From a virus, in IMG/VR virus record IMGVR_UViG_3300020421_000118, positions 1-26,374 of that record: DNA of 26,374 nucleotides; one strand, 5' to 3'. The first letter of the stretch is position 1, and each line of letters starts with the position of its first letter. A model generated the notes under the pieces. The model did not search any database, was not told the DNA's origin, and saw only the letters and a program-made list of their open reading frames with translations. The translations under genes and the position numbers were made by a program. Of this stretch, positions 1 through 6,459 are shown in pieces.

Positions 1-30
1 ACAATAAGATGGATGGACGAGGTTTGTCAA
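1..30 (-). promoter_or_regulatory. Possible sigma-70-type promoter reading off the left edge
   Basis: On the minus strand a perfect TTGACA (25-30) is followed after 18 bases by TATTGT (1-6), a 4/6 match to the -10 consensus. It sits just past the hairpin that ends the nuclease-like gene, a sensible place for a new transcript. The -10 is weak and the downstream gene is outside the window, so this is tentative. Confidence 0.22.
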
Positions 31-31
31 G

Positions 32-59
32 TAAAATGTGACACAATGGTAAGTGTCAC
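32..59 (-). terminator. Hairpin terminator after the PD-(D/E)XK gene
   Basis: Perfect 7-bp stem (GTGACAC at 38-44, GTGTCAC at 53-59) with an 8-nt loop. It is followed on the minus strand by the short T-rich stretch ATTTTA. The stem begins at the stop codon of the gene ending at 56. The T-tract is short, so it could be a weak or partial terminator. Confidence 0.42.
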
Positions 60-586
60 AAATTATGGTAAAGAGATTTCATGAATGTAAAATCCTCAGG
101 GAAACCGTCAAGGAAGAATGTACCTGAATTGACAGTTTTACCACCATGCTGATTACACTTCCAAAATCCATCTTCATCTGGTTGTGTAACATAGTCAGCA
201 ACTTCATCCTTCTTTGATGAATACATCTCACAACGATCAGGATACATTGCGAGGAAGATGATCACATCATATTGTTGGTTAGGTCGGATTTGTTGCCAAC
301 GAAACTGATCACCCTGCCCCCAAAGTGTTGACCCTTTGATCTCACAACGATGACCATTGATCTTACGATCATAATCAGTAGAGTCAGCGCGACGAACATC
401 AAAACCAAGATGTTCGCAGTATTCACTAACAAGTTGCTCAAAGAACTTTCCCTTTCGTTTGCTACTCATTTCTTTGTAGATACGAAAGGGAGAGTCAACA
501 TAAGGATCAACATCACGATTATGCATTGCATCACCGTGTGTTTGATAACTTTCGATGAACTTTGCCTGAATTGTTGTGTCAATCAT
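56..586 (-). CDS. PD-(D/E)XK nuclease-like protein
   Basis: A 176-residue protein with the pattern of the restriction-endonuclease-like (PD-(D/E)XK) fold. A helix carrying Glu50 (KGKFFEQLV) is followed by an acidic residue near the start of a strand (Asp71/Asp73 in STDYD). Then comes the E-x-K core Glu82-Ile-Lys84 (CEIKGS) and a downstream strand YDVIIFLAM. These match the usual metal-binding and catalytic positions, so a DNA endonuclease or resolvase-type role is likely; the substrate is unknown. It is the last gene before a hairpin and lies 9 bases after the stop of the preceding small gene. There is no purine-rich ribosome binding site: the ATG directly follows TTTCCTCCC, a leader shared with the small gene at 1303-1476. 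The fold call is from motif spacing only. Confidence 0.65.
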   Translation of the reverse strand: MIDTTIQAKFIESYQTHGDAMHNRDVDPYVDSPFRIYKEMSSKRKGKFFEQLVSEYCEHLGFDVRRADSTDYDRKINGHRCEIKGSTLWGQGDQFRWQQIRPNQQYDVIIFLAMYPDRCEMYSSKKDEVADYVTQPDEDGFWKCNQHGGKTVNSGTFFLDGFPEDFTFMKSLYHNL

Positions 587-595
587 GGGAGGAAA

Positions 596-922
596 TTACG
601 AGAGATCAATAACTCCTGTTTTTTCTGTATTTTCAAATGCGCGTGACGTGGTAACACGCTTGGATGCATTTGAAAACTGTTGTTTGTGCAGAGGCACCAC
701 AACCTTGTTCCATGCCTTGGTATGCTTGTCGTCGAGTTGACGATGAATGTGAGCAGCAACACCACTGATGGACATTGCGAGGTTCAGAACCTCATCTGAA
801 TCACATTCATCACCCAGATAGTCACATAACTCGGAGCACATCTGTTCAATGATGGTGCACTGAGTGATGACTGCATCAACGTCATTCATCACGGTCCACA
901 CCTGTTCGTAATCTAATGACAT
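596..922 (-). CDS. Hypothetical 108-residue protein
   Basis: I do not recognise a family. The protein is predicted mostly helical, with an acidic Cys-containing N-terminal half (CTIIEQMCSELCDYLGDEC) and a basic, Ser/Thr-rich C-terminal tail. It contains five cysteines, four of them between residues 22 and 40, which might bind metal, but no recognised zinc-finger spacing is present. It starts 9 bases beyond the T-tract of the preceding terminator. It has no visible Shine-Dalgarno sequence, the leader being pyrimidine-rich. It is probably cotranscribed with the nuclease-like gene that follows after 9 bases. An overlapping minus-strand frame of 60 codons (583-765) looks like a shadow. Confidence 0.6.
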   Translation of the reverse strand: MSLDYEQVWTVMNDVDAVITQCTIIEQMCSELCDYLGDECDSDEVLNLAMSISGVAAHIHRQLDDKHTKAWNKVVVPLHKQQFSNASKRVTTSRAFENTEKTGVIDLS

Positions 923-931
923 GATGATAGT

Positions 932-969
932 AAAAAAGAGAAAAAAAATGCCACCGGTGAGGGTGGCAT
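932..969 (-). terminator. Rho-independent terminator after the KTSC gene
   Basis: On the minus strand an 8-bp perfect stem ATGCCACC/GGTGGCAT (962-969 with 948-955) with a 6-nt loop runs directly into T8 and then a second T6 tract. It starts about 22 bases past the stop of the KTSC-domain gene. This is a textbook intrinsic terminator and the clearest in the window. Confidence 0.85.
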
Positions 970-991
970 GATGAACCTGATCAGAGAGTGA

Positions 992-1213
992 TCAGACAGC
1001 AACCTGTTGCAGGTTGCCTTCACGACGGTACTTAGCAATCAGGCGACCAACAGACTCGCCTTTGGCAAGTGTGGTCTCAAGGTCGGAGCGAAGAACGGAA
1101 GCATCCTTAGCAACGAAGTCATAAGCGGTGTCCTTAGAAGTGAACTGGACAGACACAGCGTTGTCGGTACCGAAGTCGATAGCAGCGATTGCGGAAGAAC
1201 CAGTGATGTTCAT
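992..1213 (-). CDS. KTSC-domain-like small protein
   Basis: A 73-residue protein whose layout fits the KTSC domain (a small fold named for its Lys-Thr-Ser-Cys-type positions). It begins S-S-A-I with a hydrophobic strand, followed by VSVQFTSKDTAYDFVA, a vowel-like V/L helix (SVLRSDLETTL), then KGESVGRLIAKYRR. In KTSC proteins the segment A.S.G..F...IR closes the domain; here KGESVGRLIAKYR fills that place. The family function is not established (nucleic-acid binding has been suggested). The gene is a single-gene transcription unit: a strong sigma-70-like promoter lies at 1279-1306 and an intrinsic terminator at 932-969. That suggests early, independent expression. No Shine-Dalgarno sequence is visible before the ATG. 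Confidence 0.6.
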   Translation of the reverse strand: MNITGSSAIAAIDFGTDNAVSVQFTSKDTAYDFVAKDASVLRSDLETTLAKGESVGRLIAKYRREGNLQQVAV

Positions 1214-1278
1214 AATGAAAATGTAAGTTGAAATTGACGATCTTTTGAAGAGGCGGCGTCACTCCTCTGTACTCCTGA

Positions 1279-1306
1279 ATTGTAGCAGTTCTGGTGGGAG
1301 TGTCAA
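1279..1306 (-). promoter_or_regulatory. Sigma-70-type promoter with extended -10 for the KTSC gene
   Basis: Minus strand: perfect TTGACA (1301-1306), 16-base spacer, then TACAAT (1279-1284) preceded by TGC, giving an extended -10. The start would fall near 1272, some 60 bases before the KTSC start codon. The -35 overlaps the stop codon of the upstream small gene. It suggests early transcription by unmodified host RNA polymerase. Confidence 0.65.
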
Positions 1307-1476
1307 CCAGATTGCTTGTTGGTGAAGGTCAGTTCATCATCTGTCACATCACCATTGAGTCCTAGCATCGATTCGTAGTAGGTCTCATAGTCTACTCCTA
1401 GGTGCTTCGCCATGCTCTCATAATCAGTGTGGTCAGAGAACTCGTGAACTAAATCCATCCAATCGTTGAGGTTCAT
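1303..1476 (-). CDS. Hypothetical small acidic protein (57 residues)
   Basis: Small acidic protein beginning MNLNDWMDLVHEF, with an aromatic/acidic middle (DYETYYESML) and no recognised family. A longer version starting at 1512 would be 69 residues. I prefer the ATG at 1476 because it directly follows TTTCCTCCC, exactly as at the nuclease-like gene at 586; the 13 bases TTTCCTCCCATGA are identical at both starts. There is no conventional ribosome binding site. The gene lies downstream of the CobS-like gene and its stop overlaps the promoter of the KTSC gene. Confidence 0.55.
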   Translation of the reverse strand: MNLNDWMDLVHEFSDHTDYESMAKHLGVDYETYYESMLGLNGDVTDDELTFTNKQSG

Positions 1477-1530
1477 GGGAGGAAAGGAGTAGGTAGAGAG
1501 ATTATAACACATAACCTCTCTCTGCGCGTT

Positions 1531-1537
1531 TATTTAG
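1531..1537 (-). promoter_or_regulatory. Possible late-type promoter box (CTAAATA)
   Basis: The minus strand reads CTAAATA about 55 bases upstream of the 57-residue gene, overlapping the stop codon of the CobS-like gene. It differs by one base from the ATAAATA boxes before the structural genes. Weak support; it could be chance. Confidence 0.22.
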
Positions 1538-2622
1538 TCGTTGTCCTCCTCAGTCTCAATGTCTGCATCCAGTTTTGTGTATAATTGCGTGAATGATAGT
1601 TTGGTGTCATCATCGAAGCGATTCAAGCACATCTCAATCGCTTTTACTTTATCACCAAAGATACTATACGCTCGCACAATATGCACCAGACGACGAGTTG
1701 AAATAATTTCATCGATGCCACCATCATTGAATGTTTTGCGTACAATGTCTGCCCAATCTACAAGATGCTTGTAGAAGTCGATGTGATCACCAGTAGCAGG
1801 AATGTTGAGACCTTCACCAACATTTTCAAGAATCTTCTTCTCTACTGCTGGTGTTGGATAGTTCTGTTCAAAGGTGATAGGGAATCGCTCAAGGAATGCC
1901 TCATTGAGAACATTTGTGCCAATGAATCTACCATCATCAGAACCCTTACCTTTTGTGTTGGCAGTAGCAATGACTGTGAATCCTTTCGCTGGTTGAATGT
2001 GAACACCAATCTTCTTCAGGAAGACACCATTACCCTCCAGAATAGATTGCAGGCACAAAATCTTATTTGATGCCAGGTCAATCTCATCCAACAGTAACAC
2101 AGCACCACGTTCCATTGCCTCAATCACAGGACCATTGTGCCAGACAGTGTTACCATCAACCAGACGGAAACCACCAATCAAGTCATCTTCATCAGTCTCG
2201 ATTGTGATGTTGACCCTGATCACATCTCTGCCCAGTTGAGCACATGCTTGCTCAACACCAAATGTCTTACCATTGCCAGACATACCTGTAATGAATACAG
2301 GATAGAATTGATGTGATTGAATTACTTTCTTGAGATCCTTGAATCCACCGAAAGGAACAAATGTCTCATCCTTAGCAGGAACCAGCGACTCAATTACTTT
2401 GGGGTTCTGTGCAACTGGTTCAGCAGATTGTGTGGGTTGAATGGTATCACTGATGTTCCAGTTACCACGTCTCACTTTGTACTGATTGAGATACTTAGTG
2501 AGAGTTTGGTATCCAACATCTGCATTGTTGCAGTATGCCTTCACCATATCAGCATCGATCTCAGTGCCGAAAGTTTCAACCAAGGCGTCGATGTGTTGTT
2601 GTGCGTTGATGGTGCGGGGCAT
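1534..2622 (-). CDS. cobS: CobS-like AAA+ ATPase
   Basis: A 362-residue AAA+ ATPase of the CobS/MoxR type. Residues 1-60 form a small helical N-terminal region, followed by a Gln/Ser/Pro linker. The ATPase core has a Walker A (GMSGNGKT, 113-120), a Walker B (LLLDE, 176-180), sensor 1 at Asn222 (IATANT) and an arginine-finger candidate Arg246 in LERFPITF. All catalytic positions are present. In bacteria CobS drives cobalt insertion in aerobic cobalamin synthesis together with CobT and CobN. Cyanophage homologues are customarily named cobS, but a role in B12 synthesis is unproven. Its direct neighbour upstream in the transcript is a VWA/metallopeptidase protein, the usual MoxR-VWA pairing, so a shared remodelling or chaperone complex is more likely. 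The start is preceded by a 27-nt leader shared with that partner and lacks a Shine-Dalgarno sequence. Confidence 0.9.
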   Translation of the reverse strand: MPRTINAQQHIDALVETFGTEIDADMVKAYCNNADVGYQTLTKYLNQYKVRRGNWNISDTIQPTQSAEPVAQNPKVIESLVPAKDETFVPFGGFKDLKKVIQSHQFYPVFITGMSGNGKTFGVEQACAQLGRDVIRVNITIETDEDDLIGGFRLVDGNTVWHNGPVIEAMERGAVLLLDEIDLASNKILCLQSILEGNGVFLKKIGVHIQPAKGFTVIATANTKGKGSDDGRFIGTNVLNEAFLERFPITFEQNYPTPAVEKKILENVGEGLNIPATGDHIDFYKHLVDWADIVRKTFNDGGIDEIISTRRLVHIVRAYSIFGDKVKAIEMCLNRFDDDTKLSFTQLYTKLDADIETEEDND

Positions 2623-2623
2623 C

Positions 2624-2650
2624 GGTTTGTTTGAACTGAAGTTAGTGTAG
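2624..2650 (-). promoter_or_regulatory. Conserved leader element upstream of cobS (copy 1)
   Basis: A 27-base stretch, one base upstream of the cobS ATG. It matches 25 of 27 bases with 4806-4832, just upstream of the VWA/metallopeptidase gene. On the minus strand its core reads ACTTCAGTTCAAAC. It contains no Shine-Dalgarno motif, so it may be a translational enhancer or a regulator binding site controlling both subunits together. Confidence 0.55.
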
Positions 2651-2670
2651 AACAGGGAAAGTGGGAATCA

Positions 2671-2689
2671 GGGTGGCAGTGTGCCACCC
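2671..2689 (-). repeat. Intergenic hairpin between the VWA gene and cobS
   Basis: Perfect 8-bp inverted repeat GGGTGGCA/TGCCACCC with a 3-base loop, 10 bases past the stop of the VWA gene. No T-tract follows on the minus strand, so it is not a standard intrinsic terminator. It could be an mRNA stability or processing element. Its stem shares the TGCCACC/GGTGGCA core with the terminator at 948-969. Confidence 0.6.
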
Positions 2690-2698
2690 CTCCAAGTG

Positions 2699-4801
2699 TC
2701 ATGCAACTTGTTCCATGAATGATTTTGTGATGTACTTGTTTGCTTTCTTGTTTTTGTGCATTTTACGGAATGCCTTGCTCACATCACTCTTCTTGTCAGA
2801 TTCAACCTCAAATTCAGTATCAACTGAGAGATTCTTGATTGGAATACCAAACCAACGATCAAATCCGTTGCCTTTGAATGATACACTACCATACTTTTTC
2901 AATTCATTCTTCATCTCATCGTATCCTTCATAGGCATCAGTTCCGTACCATCTGTAGAGTGAGATCATATCACTTGATTGACACAAACGGAATGACATTA
3001 CGTTGGAGTTCCTGTTATCAACCTTGATTGCTCTAACCAAGGCGTCAGTCAGGGATGGTCCACCACAATTGCAATCAAAAGTATGGGATTTATGCCTGAT
3101 GATGCTGTTATACCTAACCATCACAGCACATTCTCTCTCAATGTCATCATATCCTGTGCGGATAACATTCATTCCAGAATAATTACCCTCACCATCAGTC
3201 AAGAACACAATGTTGCATTTCTGAGTGTTAGTTTTCTTCTGGAACTGTTTAGCAATCTGACCAGCACAAATGATTGCTTCATTGATAGGTGTGCCAGACA
3301 ATCCCATACCACAAGGAGTTGGAATGTTGTATGTGAATGATGCAGCAGTCAGATACAAGTTCTTCAGTTGAGTATCAAAGTCAATTGACTTCATACTACT
3401 GCTGATGATGTTCACCATCCTGAACTTCTTATCAATTGTTATGTCATTCTTCCTCCATTTCGTATTACGGTGTGACTCAGGGTCATCACTGAATACCCAT
3501 GCTTCATTGGTGAAGGCATACACTTCAAAGGGAATGTTTACCTTACGGCAGAACCAAACCAACTGAAATAGTTGCTTGACTGTATTCAACATCTCGTGTG
3601 CCATTGAACCACTCCAGTCCAGCACAAACACCAATGAGTGATTCTTACCGTTGGTTGTGGTTGATACTTTACGGAACACATCTTCGTTGTACTTGTATGT
3701 GTGGAGTTTGGTAGTATCAAGCACACCAGTTCGTGACACTGTAGTGCGAGCATATGCATCAGCACTCTTACGCATCTCAAACTCTTTTACAAGAGTATTT
3801 ACTTCCTTAGATGATGTTTTCTTGTATTCTCTGTATTCTTCATCGAATCCTCTTACCCAATAACCTTGATTGCTACCATCATCAGCACGTACTTCATCAT
3901 ACAGTGATGACATATGCTTAGAGATAACATCAACAGGAACAATAACCTTGTCAAGATCTACATCAGGCAGTGTGATATAGGTAGGACTTGATGCATGCTC
4001 ATTACGTAGATCTTCTAGGTTTCTATCGAAAGAACGCTGAGTCTGTGGTTCATCGATCTTACTATCATGATGATCTCCACCCATATCATCATCACCAAAC
4101 TCCTCATCTTGTGCTTCAGGTTCATCAGTCTCACCCTCATCTTCACCACCTGATTGTTGCTCATTCTGTTGAGGTTGTTGGTGAGTATCACTCTGACCAT
4201 CAGTATTACCCTCAACATTCTCACTGACACTTTGAGTTGCTTTCTCACATTGTTCTTTATGGAGTGCATATGCTGCCTTGGCAAGCACTAGAACATCCTC
4301 AAATGTCTCAGCATTACTGATACGAGTGACAATCTCATTCTCTGCATCATTGAACTCAATGTCATAGAATGAACCAACCTTGAAGTATAGATTCACACGG
4401 TCAATATAAGACAGTTTGTTTACATTTTTATCCTTCAGTTCAAAGAAATCTCTCTCATTCATGTCACGATATCCCTTGTGAAAGTCTTTTGTGAGACCGG
4501 GATAACGTTTCTTCATTAGTTTCTCAATACGAGCATCTTCTACGATGTTGACATAAGAGAATGGCACATCTTTATACTCTTCTTCCTTACTCCACTCACG
4601 AGTTTCTGTAAACAATGCATGTCCTACTTCATGAGCAACTAACATGTCATAGACATATTGTTGTACATTGTCCCAGATAGGGAGAGTAAGCAACCGACGA
4701 TCAATGTCAAACGATGCTGTTGCTACCTGGCGGTGCTCAACGATAAGGTTCTCAGTTGCCAGTAGTCTGGCGAGCATTCCCTGAATCTCTGTGGTTGCCA
4801 T
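2699..4801 (-). CDS. CobT-like protein: HExxH metallopeptidase fused to VWA domain
   Basis: A 700-residue two-domain protein. The N-terminal part has a zinc-metallopeptidase motif HEVGH (57-61), with a downstream helix NIVEDARIE (85-93) that could supply the third ligand. Residues 190-255 are a Gln/Glu/Asp-rich disordered linker, as in CobT. The C-terminal part is a von Willebrand A domain with a complete MIDAS: DWSGS (395-399), Thr503 in SGTPINEA and the FLTDGEG strand (533-539). The domain order is that of the cyanophage proteins usually annotated simply as peptidase. With the AAA+ gene downstream it forms a CobS-CobT or MoxR-VWA style pair, in which the ATPase would act on a substrate held by the VWA MIDAS; the intact HExxH suggests proteolysis. 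Both genes share an upstream leader. Substrate unknown. Confidence 0.85.
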   Translation of the reverse strand: MATTEIQGMLARLLATENLIVEHRQVATASFDIDRRLLTLPIWDNVQQYVYDMLVAHEVGHALFTETREWSKEEEYKDVPFSYVNIVEDARIEKLMKKRYPGLTKDFHKGYRDMNERDFFELKDKNVNKLSYIDRVNLYFKVGSFYDIEFNDAENEIVTRISNAETFEDVLVLAKAAYALHKEQCEKATQSVSENVEGNTDGQSDTHQQPQQNEQQSGGEDEGETDEPEAQDEEFGDDDMGGDHHDSKIDEPQTQRSFDRNLEDLRNEHASSPTYITLPDVDLDKVIVPVDVISKHMSSLYDEVRADDGSNQGYWVRGFDEEYREYKKTSSKEVNTLVKEFEMRKSADAYARTTVSRTGVLDTTKLHTYKYNEDVFRKVSTTTNGKNHSLVFVLDWSGSMAHEMLNTVKQLFQLVWFCRKVNIPFEVYAFTNEAWVFSDDPESHRNTKWRKNDITIDKKFRMVNIISSSMKSIDFDTQLKNLYLTAASFTYNIPTPCGMGLSGTPINEAIICAGQIAKQFQKKTNTQKCNIVFLTDGEGNYSGMNVIRTGYDDIERECAVMVRYNSIIRHKSHTFDCNCGGPSLTDALVRAIKVDNRNSNVMSFRLCQSSDMISLYRWYGTDAYEGYDEMKNELKKYGSVSFKGNGFDRWFGIPIKNLSVDTEFEVESDKKSDVSKAFRKMHKNKKANKYITKSFMEQVA

Positions 4802-4805
4802 CGCT

Positions 4806-4832
4806 GGTTGGTTTGAACTGAAGTCAGTGTAG
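4806..4832 (-). promoter_or_regulatory. Conserved leader element upstream of the VWA gene (copy 2)
   Basis: The 27-base partner of 2624-2650, differing at two positions and lying four bases before the ATG. It occupies most of the 43-base gap to the upstream gene. The sequence before the conserved block is not similar, so the block is conserved as a unit. Confidence 0.55.
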
Positions 4833-4844
4833 TCTCAATGATCC

Positions 4845-5216
4845 TCAAGTCTTGCCATCTTGCACCACTTCAGCGATTGGCACACGCTTGGCGATCTGTT
4901 TGCTTATATCGGTTCGAGGACACCATTTGGCGATTGTATCATGACTTGTCAAGCACTCTGACAATTTGCTACCATCGTGAGGTACAACCTCAGTGCCAGG
5001 AAGCACTACCATATTCACATCACGTTGCGGTACACACCTTGTGCCAGTGCCACGAGCTATACACACTGTCATGCTCGTTGGATGAAAAAAGGATACGATC
5101 CCAAAGTGTTCGCCAAACTGCACAACATCACCAACAGACCATTCATTCTCTTCAAAACGGATTACATCCTGATTATTCCATTGTGGCATTGATTTGTTCG
5201 ATGACATAGTTGGCAA
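4845..5216 (-). CDS. Hypothetical protein, possible SH3-like barrel
   Basis: Up to 123 residues, no recognised family. The segment WSVGDVVQFGEHFGIVSFF followed by further short strands and RCVPQRDVNMVV looks like a small SH3/KOW-type beta barrel, and VGD...G.V is typical of such folds. The C-terminal third is polar and basic. The start is uncertain: ATGs at 5216, 5207 and 5189 are in frame, and none has a good Shine-Dalgarno sequence. The start at 5189 gives the smallest overlap (17 bases) with the SGNH hydrolase gene upstream. An equally long frame runs antisense here, but its Cys/His/Leu-rich product looks random. Confidence 0.5.
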   Translation of the reverse strand: MPTMSSNKSMPQWNNQDVIRFEENEWSVGDVVQFGEHFGIVSFFHPTSMTVCIARGTGTRCVPQRDVNMVVLPGTEVVPHDGSKLSECLTSHDTIAKWCPRTDISKQIAKRVPIAEVVQDGKT

Positions 5217-5850
5217 TCAATCGATGACCGTTAGCATTAGGATGATTCCCATGCTTGTATGGGTCGATGTGAGTGAGATCAGGACAAAAATTGTCTTTGT
5301 TTCTCATCTCACCAATTATATCAGGTACTATGTATTTTAGCGATACTTGTGCCATATCCTGAAACACATTTGTCTCAGGATACTCATAATGTTTGTTTAG
5401 ACCAATATTGATGTGAGTCATATTCTTTGCCTCACAGAATATCTGTGTCATCATTATGTTTCGCCACATTCTCACACTATCCATACAATCACTTTGAACA
5501 TCTCGATAGTGTGATCTTGCTCTATGTTGCACCTTGAAGTCATCATTATGATTGTATTTGTTCGGCGTCGCATTCTCTGGGAGGATTGATCTATAAGTTT
5601 TACCATCATCAAATGTTGTCTGAAACCTGCTAGGAATTGACCACTGTGTTACAACAACATCAGCAGGTCTTCCTGGCAAGAATATCTCACTAAGGATTGC
5701 ATCATTACAGTTACCACATGCAGCAGTATTCAGTTCCTCAGCGTTGAAGTGTTCGCATACTAATCTGCTGTATCTCTCCTCATCTCTGTTCTCTAATTCA
5801 TCTCCATATGTAAAACTATCACCACTGAACAAGATCTTCATTTTGACCAC
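5173..5850 (-). CDS. SGNH/GDSL-family hydrolase
   Basis: A 225-residue protein with SGNH-family blocks. Block I is SGDSFTYG (nucleophile Ser12), block III is GNCND (Asn49, Asp50), and a C-terminal block V-like HPNANGHRLIA (203-213) carries the catalytic His. Enzymes of this fold usually remove or move acyl groups on glycans or lipids. One oddity is that the usual Asp three residues before the His is replaced (KHGNHPN), the nearest Asp being several residues further upstream. The ATG at 5841 (MKILFSGDS) is an alternative to the annotated MVKMKIL start. It overlaps the VOC gene stop by 13 bases, implying coupling. In this sugar-gene neighbourhood, deacetylation or acetylation of a surface glycan is a reasonable inference. 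Confidence 0.75.
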   Translation of the reverse strand: MVKMKILFSGDSFTYGDELENRDEERYSRLVCEHFNAEELNTAACGNCNDAILSEIFLPGRPADVVVTQWSIPSRFQTTFDDGKTYRSILPENATPNKYNHNDDFKVQHRARSHYRDVQSDCMDSVRMWRNIMMTQIFCEAKNMTHINIGLNKHYEYPETNVFQDMAQVSLKYIVPDIIGEMRNKDNFCPDLTHIDPYKHGNHPNANGHRLIANYVIEQINATME

Positions 5851-6401
5851 CTATGTTTTCTATCTTTTGATCTCCACACTGCAGGATGTTTGGGTTTATT
5901 ACTCCACTCTAAATTCTGAGCGTGGATCTCATCTTGATAAGAATAGTATTTGAACTCAATCCAATTGTTCCATGGATCTTTGATAGTAGTACGATGACAA
6001 CGTACATTCTGCCCATGCAAATGTGCTACAGCAGGATCAATTCTCTTAGGAATAAGGAAGTTGTATTTACTATCTATTACGTTGATTTCAGGGTGTTTGA
6101 TGCAATGATCAACAACCTCAAAGTATTCATCACGATCCAAGAATACAGGTCCATTATGTCTTGGTAGTCTACTATCAGGTTGGTCAACAGATGTTGGTCC
6201 TTGAAGTACACTAACATGATGTCCTGCAAACGAAAAGATGAACCCAGGATTATGCGATCCATCCTCTACATTGATAGCAAATCTTTGACAGAACTTACAA
6301 CCAAGCACATCACAATACCATCTGATTCCCTCCTCAATATCAGGAATGGTGAATGCCATGTGCCAAATTGTTTTGGTGTGACTATCACCAAGGATAGACA
6401 T
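5838..6401 (-). CDS. VOC (glyoxalase/dioxygenase-fold) protein
   Basis: A 187-residue protein with a vicinal-oxygen-chelate fold. It starts with the typical first strand IWHMAFTIPDIEEGIRWYCDVLG, with a metal-ligand candidate His14. It ends its core with RTTIKDPWNNWIEFKYYS, where Glu149 sits at the conserved C-terminal ligand position. The last 30 residues (Lys/Arg/Trp-rich) lie outside the fold. Family members include glyoxalase I, extradiol dioxygenases and antibiotic-resistance proteins, and the substrate cannot be told from sequence. It is divergently arranged with the CMP-Kdo synthetase-like gene across a 44-base gap and is followed by the SGNH gene with a 13-base overlap. Confidence 0.8.
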   Translation of the reverse strand: MSILGDSHTKTIWHMAFTIPDIEEGIRWYCDVLGCKFCQRFAINVEDGSHNPGFIFSFAGHHVSVLQGPTSVDQPDSRLPRHNGPVFLDRDEYFEVVDHCIKHPEINVIDSKYNFLIPKRIDPAVAHLHGQNVRCHRTTIKDPWNNWIEFKYYSYQDEIHAQNLEWSNKPKHPAVWRSKDRKHRWSK

Positions 6402-6424
6402 AGATAACGAATAGATGCTATTAT
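6395..6424 (+). promoter_or_regulatory. Putative sigma-70-type promoter for the sugar cassette
   Basis: Plus strand: TAGACA (6395-6400), 18-base spacer, TATTAT (6419-6424) preceded by TGC (extended -10). Transcription would begin near 6431, just upstream of the start at 6446. The -35 overlaps the start codon region of the divergent VOC gene. Confidence 0.4.
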
Positions 6425-6430
6425 GTACTT

Positions 6431-6459
6431 AGTATATCAGGTCTCATGTATAAAGGCAA
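6431..6459 (-). promoter_or_regulatory. Putative divergent promoter for the VOC/SGNH genes
   Basis: Minus strand: TTGCCT (6454-6459), 17-base spacer, TATACT (6431-6436) preceded by TGA (extended -10). It lies face to face with the plus-strand promoter and its -35 is inside the opposite gene. The -35 match is modest. Confidence 0.35.

Noticed and set aside
1534-2622. cobS as proof that the phage boosts host B12 synthesis
   Set aside because: The ATPase motifs are clear, but no other cobalamin gene is in the window and the partner is a VWA/peptidase, so the pathway claim is not supported here.
3988-4227. His-rich plus-strand frame opposite the VWA gene
   Set aside because: The composition is the complement of the acidic Asp/Glu/Gln linker of the real gene, so it is a shadow.
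4838-5209. Plus-strand frame of 123 codons
   Set aside because: It is antisense to a minus-strand gene of equal length. Its product is rich in Cys, His and Leu with no fold pattern, and its strand disagrees with the neighbours. The minus frame has an SH3-like pattern.
6402-6445. tRNA or attachment site in the divergent gap
   Set aside because: The gap is 44 bases, too short for a tRNA, and no direct repeats flank the sugar cassette.
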